From: Saturnia japonica
Lineage: Eukaryota > Arthropoda > Insecta > Lepidoptera > Saturniidae
Direction of reading: 5' to 3'
Assembly (NCBI GenBank): GCA_033032175.1
Contig: CM065323.1
Coordinates: 10,106,001 to 10,170,000, forward strand
Length of the DNA stretch: 64,000 bases
The notes beneath the pieces are model-generated. The model did not search any database. It saw only the letters and a program-made list of their open reading frames with translations, and was not told the DNA's origin. Shown piece after piece: positions 38,809 through 49,449 of this stretch. Position 1 is the first letter of the stretch. The number at the start of each line of letters is the position of its first letter. The translations under genes and the position numbers were made by a program.

Positions 38809-39049
38809 TCAAGTTATAGTAAAGGTGTTAAAAACTTTAGTTTCAATCATTTCTTCTTCACAGACAGAAACTGGCGTAGGGTCTTTGACGAAATCGACTT
38901 TATTTATGAAAGAGATCCTCGTATCTCTATTGCGGCTGTGGGTAGAATTAACAGGTGTGACATCACGACATATTGTATCGAAGTTGTTATTCCGTGAGCC
39001 GCGAACGTGTTTGCGGCAAAGTAGTGTCTCACGAAAGGCAACACGGTAC
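38809..39049 (-). CDS. Neuropeptide GPCR, terminal exon (cytoplasmic tail and stop)
   Basis: Last coding exon of the receptor. On the minus strand a T-rich tract ending in cacag (AG at 39051-39050) precedes an exon whose first base completes an AG|G arginine codon split by the intron. It then encodes 79 residues and ends at TGA (38811-38809). It opens with YRVAFRETLLCRK, the helix-8 segment that follows NPxxY in this receptor group. The remainder is hydrophilic and rich in Ser/Thr/Asn/Arg, as expected for a cytoplasmic tail open to phosphorylation and arrestin binding; the last residues are FNTFTIT. The frame also runs upstream past the acceptor to 39294, but that part is intron and contains a foldback repeat. 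ATTAAA occurs about 35 nt after the stop and AATAAA about 430 nt after it; neither is convincing as a poly(A) signal in such AT-rich DNA. Confidence 0.88.
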
Positions 39050-39169
39050 CTGTGCAAAAAGAAAAAAACAGATACAAAATAGCACATTATTGCAAAGGCC
39101 GTGAAATAGGCAATTGCAATAACACGAGACAGGCAATTGCCATTTCCGCCTTGGCATATATAGTTGTTT

Positions 39170-39434
39170 TTCTCAAACATGCATGAAAATATTTTCGAAA
39201 AGAGAACACGTGAAGTATCGAATTTACGGATAAACAAAATCAAATCCATTGCAGGAGCGTTTTTTGAATTTGGAACATTACAACGCTCCAGCAATGTTGT
39301 ATGAAACGGCGTGATGGGGTTATCAAATTCTCTTTGATTGGATCTCTTTTATCATTCTTGGCATGTCCGTAAATTCAATACTTCGCGTGTTCTTTTTTCG
39401 AAAATAATGACAATATTTCCATGCATGTTTGAGA
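39170..39434. repeat. Foldback element in the last intron of the receptor gene
   Basis: The left arm 39170-39231 (ttctcaaacatgcatgaaaa, ttttcgaaaagagaacacg, tgaagtatcgaatttacgga) is the imperfect inverse of 39366-39434. A smaller nested pair (ttgcaggagcg / cgctccagcaa at 39251 and 39284) lies in the loop. It begins about 120 nt upstream of the last-exon acceptor. It looks like a MITE; no coding capacity. Confidence 0.7.
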
Positions 39435-39478
39435 AAAGTATATTATTTTCTATACATATTTTAGAATTTAGCTCTAGT

Positions 39479-39592
39479 TCTCATGGGTAGCTATCGGAAC
39501 ACACCTATATATGGGTGCTTGGCAGGTTTTCAGCTTGAGGGTGGTAGCTAGCCAAGTGAGTATTAGAAAATGAAAGGTTGCATCACGATATT
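39479..39592 (-). repeat. tRNA-derived SINE, copy 2 (3' part only)
   Basis: accaccctcaagctgaaaac, ctgccaagcaccc and gtgttccgatagct on the minus strand match the body of the SINEs at 22312 and 40366. The tRNA-like head is missing. Confidence 0.55.
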
Positions 39593-40365
39593 TGAAAAAT
39601 TAGAAAGAAGTGAGAAACTACAATTAATTTGACAAGACTTTATAAATATGTATTTGTGTGAGTGGAAATAAGACTGTAAAAACATGGCTGACGACAGCAC
39701 AGAAATCGCCATAGACTAAAAAATTATAACTCGTATAAACTACAACTTTTGTTTTTAATTAGTTTTGTACGTGAAAATTTATATAAGTACTTGACGTTGC
39801 AATCTGTAGAATGTTGTAATTTAAAATTCAATTATTGACTGGTGTCAAAGAAATTGACCTTTTATAGATTATTAACCTTTTTTAGAGATTAACCTTTTTA
39901 TAAATCTATACTAAGTGAAATATAGTTATCTATCGAAATTAAATTGCTATGAGTCTTTTCAAACGCAAAGAAATAAACATTTACAATAGGTACTACTTTA
40001 TTAAAGTTTCGTTATCCAACTGAAGAGTCGACGGAAAATGACTTTAGTTGTGCGTTACACTAAAGAACAATATAATTTTTTTTTTTAAATATATAATTTA
40101 TTTCGATAAATTTTAACATCTCCATATATTTAAACACATTTATAATCAATTTAGTATCAAGCAGTATAAATGGTAAAAGGAGTTGAAATTACTTACACCG
40201 GCCACACAACGAAGAAATCTAAATGGCCATCATTGTAATAAGTGATTGCAGTATTTTTCAGTGTAAAAATAATAAGTACTAATAGATAAATGTATAGTTC
40301 TGTATTTGCCAATTACAAAAATAGTATAAGAGTAAATAGTAAAGTATTTCAGACTATAGGATTAG

Positions 40366-40625
40366 AAGCGATGATGGTTCAGTGGTAGCATGCACGGATA
40401 CCACGTCGGTCGACGTAAGTTCGAATTCCTTGAATGAGTCTAAGCTTTCGGTGAAAGAAAACGGAAAACTGGTGGTAGGTCATTTTCTAATGCTAAGAGG
40501 CTACCTTAAGTTGAAAACATGTCGCTAAGCATCTGTAAGTGTGTTCCGGCAGCTGTACTTGAGAACTAGTTCACTATATGCACATTGTCACGTAACATCA
40601 TCCAGTGAGATTTTAATCAAACGAT
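40366..40625 (+). repeat. tRNA-derived SINE, copy 3 (with head)
   Basis: The head gatgatggttcagtggtagc resembles an A-box, and gttcgaattcc (40419-40429) a B-box. Then gctttcggtgaaagaaaacg, ctaagaggctaccttaagtt, ctgtacttgagaactag and cagtgagattttaatc follow. It lies in the last receptor intron, about 260 nt from the TM7-exon donor. Confidence 0.7.
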
Positions 40626-40883
40626 AAACCGATGATTTAAAAAAATCACTGCAAAATTTATTTGTTGCTAATGTGTGCCTGATGTGACTTCTTATTGGAA
40701 ATATCTCAGGAATCATCGTATTTAACCCTTTAGGGAGATGAATTTTCAAAAATTCTTTCTTAGTGCACAGGTTAAATAAGTAGATATTTTGTGTCCTTAA
40801 GTCATACTATTGCAGTATTTTCAAATGCACAAACGTTTACTTTCCAAAGTCACATTTAAATTCATTTATTATCTCCAACTTAC

Positions 40884-41067
40884 CTCCCGCTCATGACGTT
40901 GTAGAGAATTGGGTTGACGGTGGCAGACACGTAGTACAATGCTCCAGCTATGTTGAATAGATGTTCGTTGATAACGTGAAATTGCGGCAAGCTATACCCA
41001 TACACGTAGAACAAACGCTGCAGATGAAACGGGGTCCAGCACACGAAGAAGGCTATCACAACCGCAG
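40884..41067 (-). CDS. Neuropeptide GPCR, TM6-TM7 exon
   Basis: Exon with acceptor cccaacag|CTGCGG and donor GGGAG|gtaagt. It begins two bases into an alanine codon and ends after two bases of an arginine codon, so it joins both neighbouring exons in frame. It encodes TM6 ([20 protein letters not shown]), a short third extracellular loop, and TM7 ([20 protein letters not shown]) running into the class A signature [11 protein letters not shown]. CWxPFHxQR with NPILYNVMS is typical of insect pyrokinin, CAPA and neuromedin U-like receptors, which signal through G proteins at the plasma membrane to peptides ending in PRL- or PRV-amide. I am confident of the family and less so of pyrokinin versus CAPA. 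A Tc1 element ends only 19 nt upstream of this exon. Confidence 0.93.
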
Positions 41068-41086
41068 CTGTTGGGTTTTACAAATA

Positions 41087-42695
41087 CACTCATCAAAAAA
41101 GTCTAAGCAACATGTACTAGTTTTAATTTTAGGATGGTTCTTCACATTATAACGTTGTATTTTATTTTTAAAATAATATCTTTAGGGTTCTATGATGTAA
41201 AAATAACAGCTGTTGTCTTTATAAGTTCTTTTAATAACAAAAATGAACAATATTAGAATACACTGTAGAAACTAAGATACATAAGAAACTAAACTTTTTT
41301 CTTACAAAATGAAATTTCAAAAGAAAATGTATTTAGTGTGAAAGAATAGAACAATTTAATACAAAGTATGGGCTCCTCTGCTATTCAGAACTTGTCGGCA
41401 AAGATTATTCATTGAATTAATGAGAATGTTTATGTCATCTTGCGGTATTCGCTCCCAATGGAATTGTAGCAAATCCTTCAGCTGTTGGGTTGTTGTCGCT
41501 CCGTCCAAATCCTTCAAAACACGTCTCTGGAGCATATCCCATGCGTGCTCGATGGGGTTGAGATCTGGCGATTGTGCAGGCCAGGGCAATACCCGGATGT
41601 TCTCCGTTGCAAAGTATTCACTGGTTCGCCGAGCTGTAGGTGAACGCGCATTGTCATGCATTAACCTAAAATCGGATCCAAAGGTTTGTGCAAATGGATA
41701 GACATAAGGTCTGAGAATATCCTCAATGTAATTTTCAGCATTCATGTTTCCATTTACAAAAACGAGTTCAGTTCGCCTGTTCTTCATAATAGCCGCCCAT
41801 AACATAACTGTTGAGCCGCTGTATGGATGCACTTCCTGAACGCACCTGAGCCTTTCAGTATTTCCGGGCCGACGATACACTCGCACCCTTCTTGTATCAG
41901 GCTTAAACCGAATCGCGACTCATCGGAAAACATAATTTTATCCCATTGTTCCTGGGTCCATGTTATGCGTTCTCTACACCATTCATATCGACGAGCGCGA
42001 TTCCCGTGACGTATCGGTGGGCACCTGATTGGGCGTCGAGCTCGTAGGCCGTACTCATGCAGTCGATTTCGCATAGTTTGAGGACCAGTTTGAGGACTTA
42101 CATCAACACCACTTGAAATTTGTAGCCTCAAACTTATCTCTCGAGCGGTTAACATCGGCTGGCGTCTTGCAGTCAGTTGTATGTACCGGTCTTGCCGAGT
42201 GGTTGTACTCCTTTTACGGCCTGGATGCTGTTCAGCGGGTTCTCCTGTATTATTGTAGCGCTGCCAAAGACGACAAATAACACTTCTATGAATGCCAAAA
42301 TGTCGAGATACCTGTGATTGATTACTTCCCGCTTGCAACATCCCTACAGCTCTTTGCATTTCATCTGCCATCAAATGACGTCGCTTCATGACGTAAAGAA
42401 TATCTAACAATTCAATTTTGTCGCTAACTTTATTTAAATGGTTGGTAAAATTATAAAATCAAGACTAAACGTAGCAATTAAAACGCACTTAAATTCAAAC
42501 AAATTCGCAGTCATTTGAATTTTATGAAAAAACAAAACATAATCAAATTTTTTTTTACAACCAGCCAGTATGTCCTCAATAACAAAAAAGTTTACTTAAC
42601 TACGCACTTTGTTTGAGTAAATATTTAGAAATTAATTAATATAAATGGAAAAATTTGTAATATCACGCATGTTGCTTAGACTTTTTTGATGTGTG
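41087..42695 (-). mobile_element. Tc1-family DNA transposon (1,609 bp, TA target)
   Basis: Inverted termini read CACTCATCAAAAAAGTCTAA on the left (41087) and CACACATCAAAAAAGTCTAA from the right end (42695), continuing to about 28 bases. TA is duplicated at 41085-41086 and 42696-42697. One transposase frame lies inside on the minus strand. The element sits in the receptor intron, with its left terminus 19 nt from the TM6-TM7 exon. Confidence 0.9.
41356..42389 (-). pseudogene. Tc1 transposase with one frameshift
   Basis: The first ATG (42389) starts MKRRHLMADEMQRAVGML, followed by a paired helix-turn-helix region (NQSQVSRHFGIHRSVICRLW) and a GRKR linker. The catalytic domain has IMFSDESRF, LMHDNARSP and LNPIEHAWD, with 34 residues between the second Asp and the Glu, i.e. 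the DD34E layout of Tc1. The reading frame changes near 41890-41900, just after the first catalytic Asp; the C-terminal part ends at 41356. Total length is about 343 residues, normal for the family. It cuts and reinserts the element at TA sites when intact; this copy would make a truncated protein. Confidence 0.88.
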
Positions 42696-43570
42696 TATAA
42701 CTGATAAGTAAAAAAAAAGTTCACACGCTTTAAAAGTAAAACTTTAAACATTCACAAAAACGATACGCGTGAACAATACACCACGTTGGCTACGACGCCT
42801 ATTACCAAGGCTTCTTAATACGCAATAGTAAGAAACATTGTATAATGTATTCTATATCATTCTCTCGCAGGCTAACTCAAACAGATGTAGGTATGTGTTT
42901 ATCTCTTTTTAGTATTGCTTTTTCGTTTCAACACGTTTCACATCACAATGGTACTAAAAAAGATTTTACTTCAAAAAGTGTGGTCGAATCCATGGAAGGT
43001 TTAACTACACTCATGATTTATTTCTCATTTAATTTCTGTCGCAAAGCAGTAATGCTTTTGCTAGTGCGATTCAGTCGAAAGACACCACGTGTTGGTACGC
43101 CTGTATACGAGACATTAAAACTCAGCCCACATTAGTAGCATCCTATTATTTACTAACCTCAATTAGGGTCGAGGAAAAGAATCTTGAGATAATATATAAA
43201 AATTTGGCCGTCACGCGACCCTTGACATATGTGAAACATCTTAGTGGACATAAGAAAATGTGTGAAAGTCCTTATCTACCATGTAATAGGCAAAGAGGTG
43301 ATTGGTTGACTGACTGACTGTACCTGTACCTGATAAATATGTAGGTATACCGAGTGATCCCGAAATTCGACAAACCAAAACCCCTACGAACCGCTTTTAA
43401 TATATCCATGTTTTAACACGAATCTTTAATATGAATTATCTATTTTTAAAAAAACGAATTCGGCTCCGCACTACCAACGTTGGACCAAAGCGTAGCCACG
43501 CGATCACCTGCCAACATTGGGTCGAACAACATTCATTTGCTATATAAACCCAAACCTAGAGATATATATC
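42696..43570. other. Receptor intron, AT-rich, no repeat recognised
   Basis: A 96-codon plus-strand frame (42845-43135) has no domain and runs antisense to the host gene. I do not accept it. Confidence 0.4.
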
Positions 43571-43880
43571 TTTTATGGTTTACTCAGAGTATGTCATTAA
43601 TATAAGCGCCCAAATTTATTCACAATGACAGGTTTTTTATTCTTTTTCTAAAATAAAAGTAGTCTAAGTTACTCCTTGTTACGTCAGTTATCTACCAATG
43701 AAAGTCCCTTCAAAATGGTCCAACCGTTTCGGAGATTACCTGGAACAAATAGACAGACTGACAAAAAATTAAAGTTGGAGTTTTTGTTATATGTATCGTA
43801 CACACTTTCATATGTATTTGGTAAAAAACTGTTATTTTGACATTACAAATAGACACTCCAATTTTATTAATTGTATATAT
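43571..43880 (-). mobile_element. Helitron-like repeat A, copy 4 (3'-truncated)
   Basis: On the minus strand it has the A-family start (atacaattaataaaattgga, gtgtctatttgtaatgtcaa), caggtaatctccgaaacggt, and the internal taacttagactactttt. The hairpin/CTAG end is missing. Confidence 0.55.
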
Positions 43881-44135
43881 TGAAAAAGATATGGTACAGT
43901 TTCCCAGATCGTAATAACTTGTGTTTTGGGTCAAAATAATAATACCGTTGCGTTGTAATTACCGAATACGTTCCCTAACACATTAACTGCAAAATAAGTT
44001 TGCGTCTGTAGTTCACACGTGGTTCAGTGTTTGAATAGAAAACCAACATATTTAAATAATTACAACACTCTGTTTTATATTTTATTTAAGCCTCTGATGC
44101 TGGCTGCTGGTACTAAATATCATAGATTTAATAAA

Positions 44136-44431
44136 ATATAGACTGGCAACTCGAAACAAAAAGAAAATAAACATACTAGGGAAGAGGTAACGAGATAAGG
44201 ATACGAGACAATTTTCTTTACCTACGCAAATCGCATTCATAACAAATCTCGTTTATTTTTTCAAAGTCTAAGGTTTTAAGGTTTAATGTTATGTTTAGTA
44301 TACGTGTTTAAGTATACTGTACCAAGAAGTAACTCTTATTATAAATATAACAAAGAAAATCAACAAAATAATACGCACACTAGTGTATTCCGTCTTTGTT
44401 CTCATCTTATTCAACCTATTGCCGATCTATA
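44136..44431. mobile_element. MITE-like repeat G, copy 1
   Basis: Ends: tatagactggcaactcg on the left, gccgatctatagt on the right (inverse actatagatcggc). Copy 2 at 55604-55883 shares ggcaactcga, gagataaggatacgag, cacactagtgtattccgtc and attgccgatctata. No coding sequence. Confidence 0.6.
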
Positions 44432-45027
44432 GTATACTAAATCTATGCTAAATAAATACATACAAATAAATTATGATTTTTCTTAATTCGACATATCAGG
44501 TTTTTTTGTTGGAACGAAATGCGCTGTGAAAAGGGGCTAGACAGAAAAAAATCTCACGAAAAGTTGTAACGACACTTTTTGCTATAGCTATTGTAAGCTG
44601 TGCGGCGTGCGCATGTTTCTGTGTCTGTCTGTCTCTCTCTCTCTTATAGAAAGCAAGCCAGATATTTTCATTTCTATTTCGCATTGAACAGAACAACAAA
44701 ATATAATACTACCATTGATGCAGTTTTTTCAAGACATTTTAATAAAATAGAATCCCAAATATATGTTTCCTACTTCAGTTACTACAAGCCAATTATTACT
44801 AAAATTGAGCCTACTGATTAACTTTATATTACATTATATTTGTTAATAATAATAATAAAATATTATAACTTTAAAAAAATAACATTTTATTACAATTCCT
44901 TCACTAATTAATCGAAAGGAACTTCGTTCCATCCGGGTGTCCCTTGACACCTCTCAATTTTTTATTTTTAGTGGTCCGGTTACGTGACTCTTAGGCCTCC
45001 AAAATCTTTGACAATTTAATCTGTCGG

Positions 45028-45360
45028 AGTTTTTGGCGGGATCTTGAAGTGACATGTTGTGGTTTTTATTTTTAATTAATTTACTTAGGTTTTTGACCCT
45101 GTATTAAGTAATATTGGTGGCGTTTTGCGTGATATAGTTTGGTTTTTGTGCATAAGTGAGGTGGATTATAAATATAAGCTGAAAGTATTCACTCCGAGAT
45201 CCCACAAAAACTTTCTAGAAAGTTCTAACAAGGGAGCCACCATCTTGTTGTTGTCGTCATAACACATGACAATATAATGTACTCTATAATGGCAGTAATG
45301 GTCTTCATTAAAGAGGACCGGTTGCCAAGTTAGGAAGAAGAAGAAGAAGAAGAAGAAGAA
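45028..45360 (+). repeat. Dispersed repeat E, copy 3, with GAA microsatellite
   Basis: ggcgggatcttgaagtgaca, gtttttgaccctgtattaag, gatatagtttggtttttgtg, agttctaacaagggagccac and catcttgttg. It ends in a GAA run (45335-45360). Confidence 0.6.
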
Positions 45361-46147
45361 TTTAATCTGTCACTCTGTGTCATCCACTACAGTGCAAATC
45401 TTTCAAATGTCATGTGTGTACGAATCTGAAGCTAAGTTCACACCAATAAACATATTTTTCTTTAACCTTATTATTTATTTTATTTATTAATAACTTTCGA
45501 TAGCGGCATCGCCGATTATTCACTACAATAATCGGTATCGTATCGGCATTATCATGTATCGTTACATCCATAGTTTGGAGTTAAATTGCCGTGAGTGAAA
45601 TAATTAAAAAAAACTTATTAAATATAAAATGACTTCCGTTATAGTTCTGTGCATCCGGTTTGAATTATATTGTAGCGGAAGTTGTTTCAGCACGCCATCT
45701 GTGCATAGTGCATAAAGAAAGTATTGTTGAATCGAGCTAAGAAGAGTATCATAGAAGAAATAAAAGTATAAAGACATTACGCTGTTTCTCTTTTACTAAG
45801 CCTGTGGTTATATGTTTCTTACAGTAGGTAAATATTTTTTAAGTTCCATTAAAACCAAATCATATATTATTATGTAGCTACTTACTTATATATTTATACT
45901 GTTTCTTCTCTGAAATTTTTAATATCTACTAGCTGGTACCCGCGACTTCGTCTGCGTATTATTGGATACACACAGATTGGTTTCGGAACACGACAAACCA
46001 AAAGAAAATCATAGATGGTTTTTATTATGTGTATGATGGACGCGATACCTGCCACCCTGTTATGTTACTGCACATACACCGACTGATCTCGGAACACGAT
46101 AAATCAAAAGAAAACCATAGATGAGTCTATCATTGTGTGTATGGTAT

Positions 46148-46728
46148 TGTAATTATATGCCAATATGAATCCAACATATTAACCGTCCTAATAAAACATT
46201 TAAAAAATATTAAAATCACCCTTATTGTACCGGCTTGCGAGAACGTTTTTTAAAAAACGTGAGACCCTCTTTATTTCTTACCAAAAGTTGAATTGAAGTT
46301 TGTCAAAAAGTCGGAAGGTTGCGTGTTCATATCAAGTTAGGGCACCACATGTGGGATAACACAATGAAAGAATTCACTCGTAGCAAAACTGTATAATCCA
46401 GGTAATTTACAATAGGTAGGTATATCAATATAAATAAATCAACAAACCAGTTGACGTGCCTTATGTAGGTTTAGATTTAGATTTGGGTTTTGGTTTGGAT
46501 TTAGGTATGGGTTTAGGTTTTGATTTAGGTTTGGGTTTAGGTTTAGGTTTGGTTTTACGTTTGGGTTTAGGTATGTGTAGTGTATGCGCAAGACACATTA
46601 GCGTGGCAGTCGCTTACCGACCGTAGGCGAGTGCGGACGTATTCTGTCTACGCATAGAGTACTATCTCAGTGTCTGAAAGTGTGTGTCTTATTGCCTCCC
46701 AAAACAGTACAATTGGCGACGAGGATAA
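46148..46728 (+). mobile_element. Putative solo LTR (Ty3/gypsy-like) inside repeat H
   Basis: The segment starts TGTAATTATATG and ends CAAAACAGTACA. It is followed at once by attggcgacgaggataaaa, which looks like the primer-binding site that follows the 5' LTR in many gypsy-like elements. Nothing of gag or pol follows. It contains a degenerate ggttta/gggttt hexamer array (46464-46575). The boundaries are inferred from the TG..CA ends only. Confidence 0.4.
46464..46575 (+). repeat. Degenerate (TTTAGG)n hexamer array
   Basis: About 110 bases of tttagg/tttggg/ttaggt hexamers with substitutions. It is six bases per unit, unlike the five-base insect telomere repeat TTAGG. Confidence 0.8.
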
Positions 46729-46981
46729 AAGTGAATTCAAATCCGTTCAGCAGTTTTTGCGTAATTGAGTAACAAAAGTACAATTTCTTTCATTTATTAT
46801 ATTTGTAGGATAACACTGGTTAAACTATGACTTCTACCGGGATAAAAAGTACCCTATGTGTTATTCCAGATCATAAACTATCTGTATGCTAAATTACATT
46901 TAAATCCGTTCAGCCGTTTTTGCGTGATTGAGTAACAAACATCCAAACATACACACTTTCACATTCATTATATTAGTAAGA

Positions 46982-47395
46982 TGACGATACGAGTTATTAC
47001 AATATACAAAGTAATTAATTAATCTGCAGTTAGTGCTAATTACATTATCACATAATAAAAATAATTCAATTATATACGTGACACGTATGTGTAGAAATGT
47101 TTATTTTGATTTTGTTTCTATTACGCACATAGATAAATTAGATTTTTATAATTACATCGTACATAATTAAATAAGTAAACTCTTTATTAACTATTCAGCA
47201 TCCAGTAAGCACATAATTAACATAACAAAATATTTTTAAAATTTTACAAAATATTTTAAATTTGAAGTAATCTTATTACGCTGTTATTATGTCTACGTAA
47301 AGGCTACGGTCTAAAAATAGCGTAACAATCGTCAAATTATTTCATTACACAAAAAAATGTTTTGTATGGATTTTTCAGATACCTTAAGCTTCTAG
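46982..47395. other. Receptor intron, AT-rich
   Basis: Nothing recognised. Confidence 0.4.
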
Positions 47396-47640
47396 CGGCG
47401 AAGGTCGCCAGCGGCAGCTAAAGACATCGCGCCGATCGTCAGACCGTTTACATGTCTACAGATATACCTCATGGTCAACCCAGCCGACGATCATAAAAAT
47501 GGAGCCGCCTTTGTTGAAGCCATCCAACATGGTGGTATGATAGGTCATATACGCTTGGGGAAACTGAGCCTTCTCAGAGATTACGGCGAAAAGTGTACAC
47601 AGTTCGAAAAAAAAAAACATATACGCCCTGACTACTTATA
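47396..47640 (+). other. Unrecognised open segment ending in an A tract
   Basis: An 80-codon frame without stops (..IVRPFTCLQIYLMVNPADDH.., ..AIQHGGMIGHIRLGK..) runs into an A11 tract and then a stop. The minus strand is also open over part of it (AYMTYHTTMLDGFNKGGSIF). It is more GC-rich than its surroundings. I cannot tell which strand, if either, coded. It could be a retroposed fragment or a transposon piece. Confidence 0.35.
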
Positions 47641-47651
47641 AATGTAAGTTT

Positions 47652-48018
47652 AAAGGTGCGACTGCACTATAGCGGCGCTGCGCGGCGTGTCGCTGCATGG
47701 TGCGGCACAACCCGCCGCTGCGCATCAATATATAATTTGTATCAATTTGTAAGGTGAGTGTCGCACCAGAGCGGCGCTGCACTGCGCGTCGCGACATAGT
47801 TGCCTCCCAAACAATATTTTGAAACGTAGCGACGCGATGCGCAGTACCAAAGGAGAATGCCCACTATCCATAGACATTTGGTCCTAGGTGAACACGTGTA
47901 AAAATATATCGACATAATAACTGCTCAGTGCAGCGCCGCTCTAGTGCGATATGCCCCATACAAAATGATACAAAGTATATTTTGACGCGCAACGCCGCAC
48001 TGGTGCGGTCCAACCTTT
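47652..48018. mobile_element. GC-rich MITE-like palindromic element
   Basis: The termini aaaggtgcgactgcac..gcggcg and, inverted, aaaggttggaccgcac..gcggcg match imperfectly over about 30 bases. The motif gcggcgctgc recurs near 47673 and 47772 and inverted near 47932 and 47985. No coding capacity. Confidence 0.65.
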
Positions 48019-48662
48019 ATAGGTACCTAAAAAATTTTATTGAAAACTAAATGTCATCGTTCATTCAGTCGAACTTTGTCATTAGAAGAAGTTTATGTTA
48101 ATTAACAATACCCGATAATAAGTAGTGGTAACTTTTATTTAGGATTATTAATAACACTCTGTACTGAGATTCAGTATAGGTAATATATGTATCATAAAGC
48201 TTAGTTCTCAAATCTATTATAATAAAAAAGTTGTTAAAGTTACAAAAATAACAAAAGATCCATTTGCATTTTCACCTCGGAGAAGAATTATGAAATGCAG
48301 GCAGCTGTACCTTATTTAAAATGAACTAGAATAAAAGGTAAAAAATTTCAGTGTTAATCAATTTTTGTTACTGCTTCGTTCTGTTGTCAGAGCATTTACT
48401 GCGTAATTTAATTATAAATTATAACTGTACTTTCAACAAATTACTAGATAATTAAAATTTTCCATTATAGAAAACTTGGAACGTAAAACTTTCGTTGGCC
48501 ATTTTAATTTAAGTTTTCATTGTACTCTTTGATTAAAATAAAGTATAATAATATGTAAGTAATGTAGTCAAGTTGGGTTTCTTTAATCACAAACCATAAC
48601 AGTATAGACTGGCGTGCTTTCTATTTAAATGTATGTATTTTTTGTACTCATACATTTCAATT
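48019..48662. other. Receptor intron, AT-rich
   Basis: Nothing recognised. Confidence 0.4.
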
Positions 48663-48760
48663 TTACCATCACGCCTGTATTCCCCGAAGGGTTAGGCAGA
48701 GGTGTACTAATGTACATCTACAGTTAGCCAAATATGATTTTAGGTCCCTATTGCCATTAA
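48663..48760 (+). repeat. Dispersed repeat C, copy 2
   Basis: accatcacgcctgtattccc, gaagggttaggcagaggtgt and actaatgtacatctacag, then a shorter tail than the copy at 15415. Confidence 0.6.
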
Positions 48761-49194
48761 TCGGGCACAAAGCCAAACTCCGAGCTGCTACTGACAATTT
48801 TTAACGACTGCACGATGTTTGATAAAAAAATCACATATCGTGGGTTCTATTTGTTTTTAGTCTATGGCCCTTTTGGTATGTTCCTATATATGTTTTGAAT
48901 GTAAATAACTATTCTGATCTGGTAATATATTGAGAAATTGATATTTAGCATGATCGAACAAAATCTAGACTCTACACATATAACGTGAGAGCAGTTCGCA
49001 ATCTAAACAAATAAATAAAATTAATGTGTATGGTTGTAATATCAAAACAACTTCCGTCGAATGATGCGCACGCAGCTCTCAATTTTACCTTCTAATAAAC
49101 GTGCCAAAAGAAGTAGTACTTGGAATTTTTTTATACAAAATAAAAATAAAAATCGAGTTATCGTTAGTAAGCTATATATGACTAACTCTAACTA

Positions 49195-49449
49195 GTGTTA
49201 ATTACAGAGAAGTCGAGGGGTTATAGGCTAGCACGATATGGGCATGCCATGAGGAGGGATGAAAGTTTTATAACTAAAAGAATGTTAAGTATGAAGGTAA
49301 ATGGATATAGGAGTAGAGGAAGACCGAAGAAGGTATGGATGGATTATGTGAAGAATGATATGCGTATAAAAGGTGCGAATACTGAGATGATATTTGATAG
49401 AGTAGAGTGGCAGAAGAAAAATGTTTTGCAGACCCTACTTAAGTAGAAT
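49195..49449 (+). pseudogene. RTE/Craft-like retroelement, C-terminal fragment
   Basis: An open frame reads RLARYGHAMRRDESFITKRM, VNGYRSRGRPKKVWMDYVKN and DMRIKGANTEMIFDRVEWQK, ending at a stop. RYGHxMRRxE..GRRxRGRPKKxWMDxVKxDM is the usual closing segment of insect endonuclease-reverse transcriptase elements. Only about 80 codons remain, with no catalytic part, so it is a strongly 5'-truncated copy inside the receptor intron. It belongs to a different subfamily from the 15.7 kb copy. Confidence 0.75.

Larger units (their letters stand above)
45929..46981 (-). mobile_element. Helitron-like repeat H, copy 2, interrupted
   Basis: On the minus strand it starts TCTTACTAATATAATGAATG (46981) and ends gtcgcgggtaccagctag (45929), with A and T flanks. 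Compared with copy 1 it carries about 590 extra bases between about 46148 and 46735. Confidence 0.6.

Noticed and set aside
38809..39294. 161-codon frame as a single-exon protein
   Set aside because: Only the part from 39049 downwards fits the receptor. The upstream half is intron with a foldback repeat, and the acceptor at 39051-39050 with matching phase decides it.
40366..40440. Functional tRNA gene
   Set aside because: A- and B-box-like sequences are present, but no cloverleaf closes and the body matches the other SINE copies.
46464..46575. Interstitial telomere repeat
   Set aside because: The unit is six bases (TTTAGG-like) and degenerate; insect telomeres use the five-base TTAGG. It is also inside a putative LTR.
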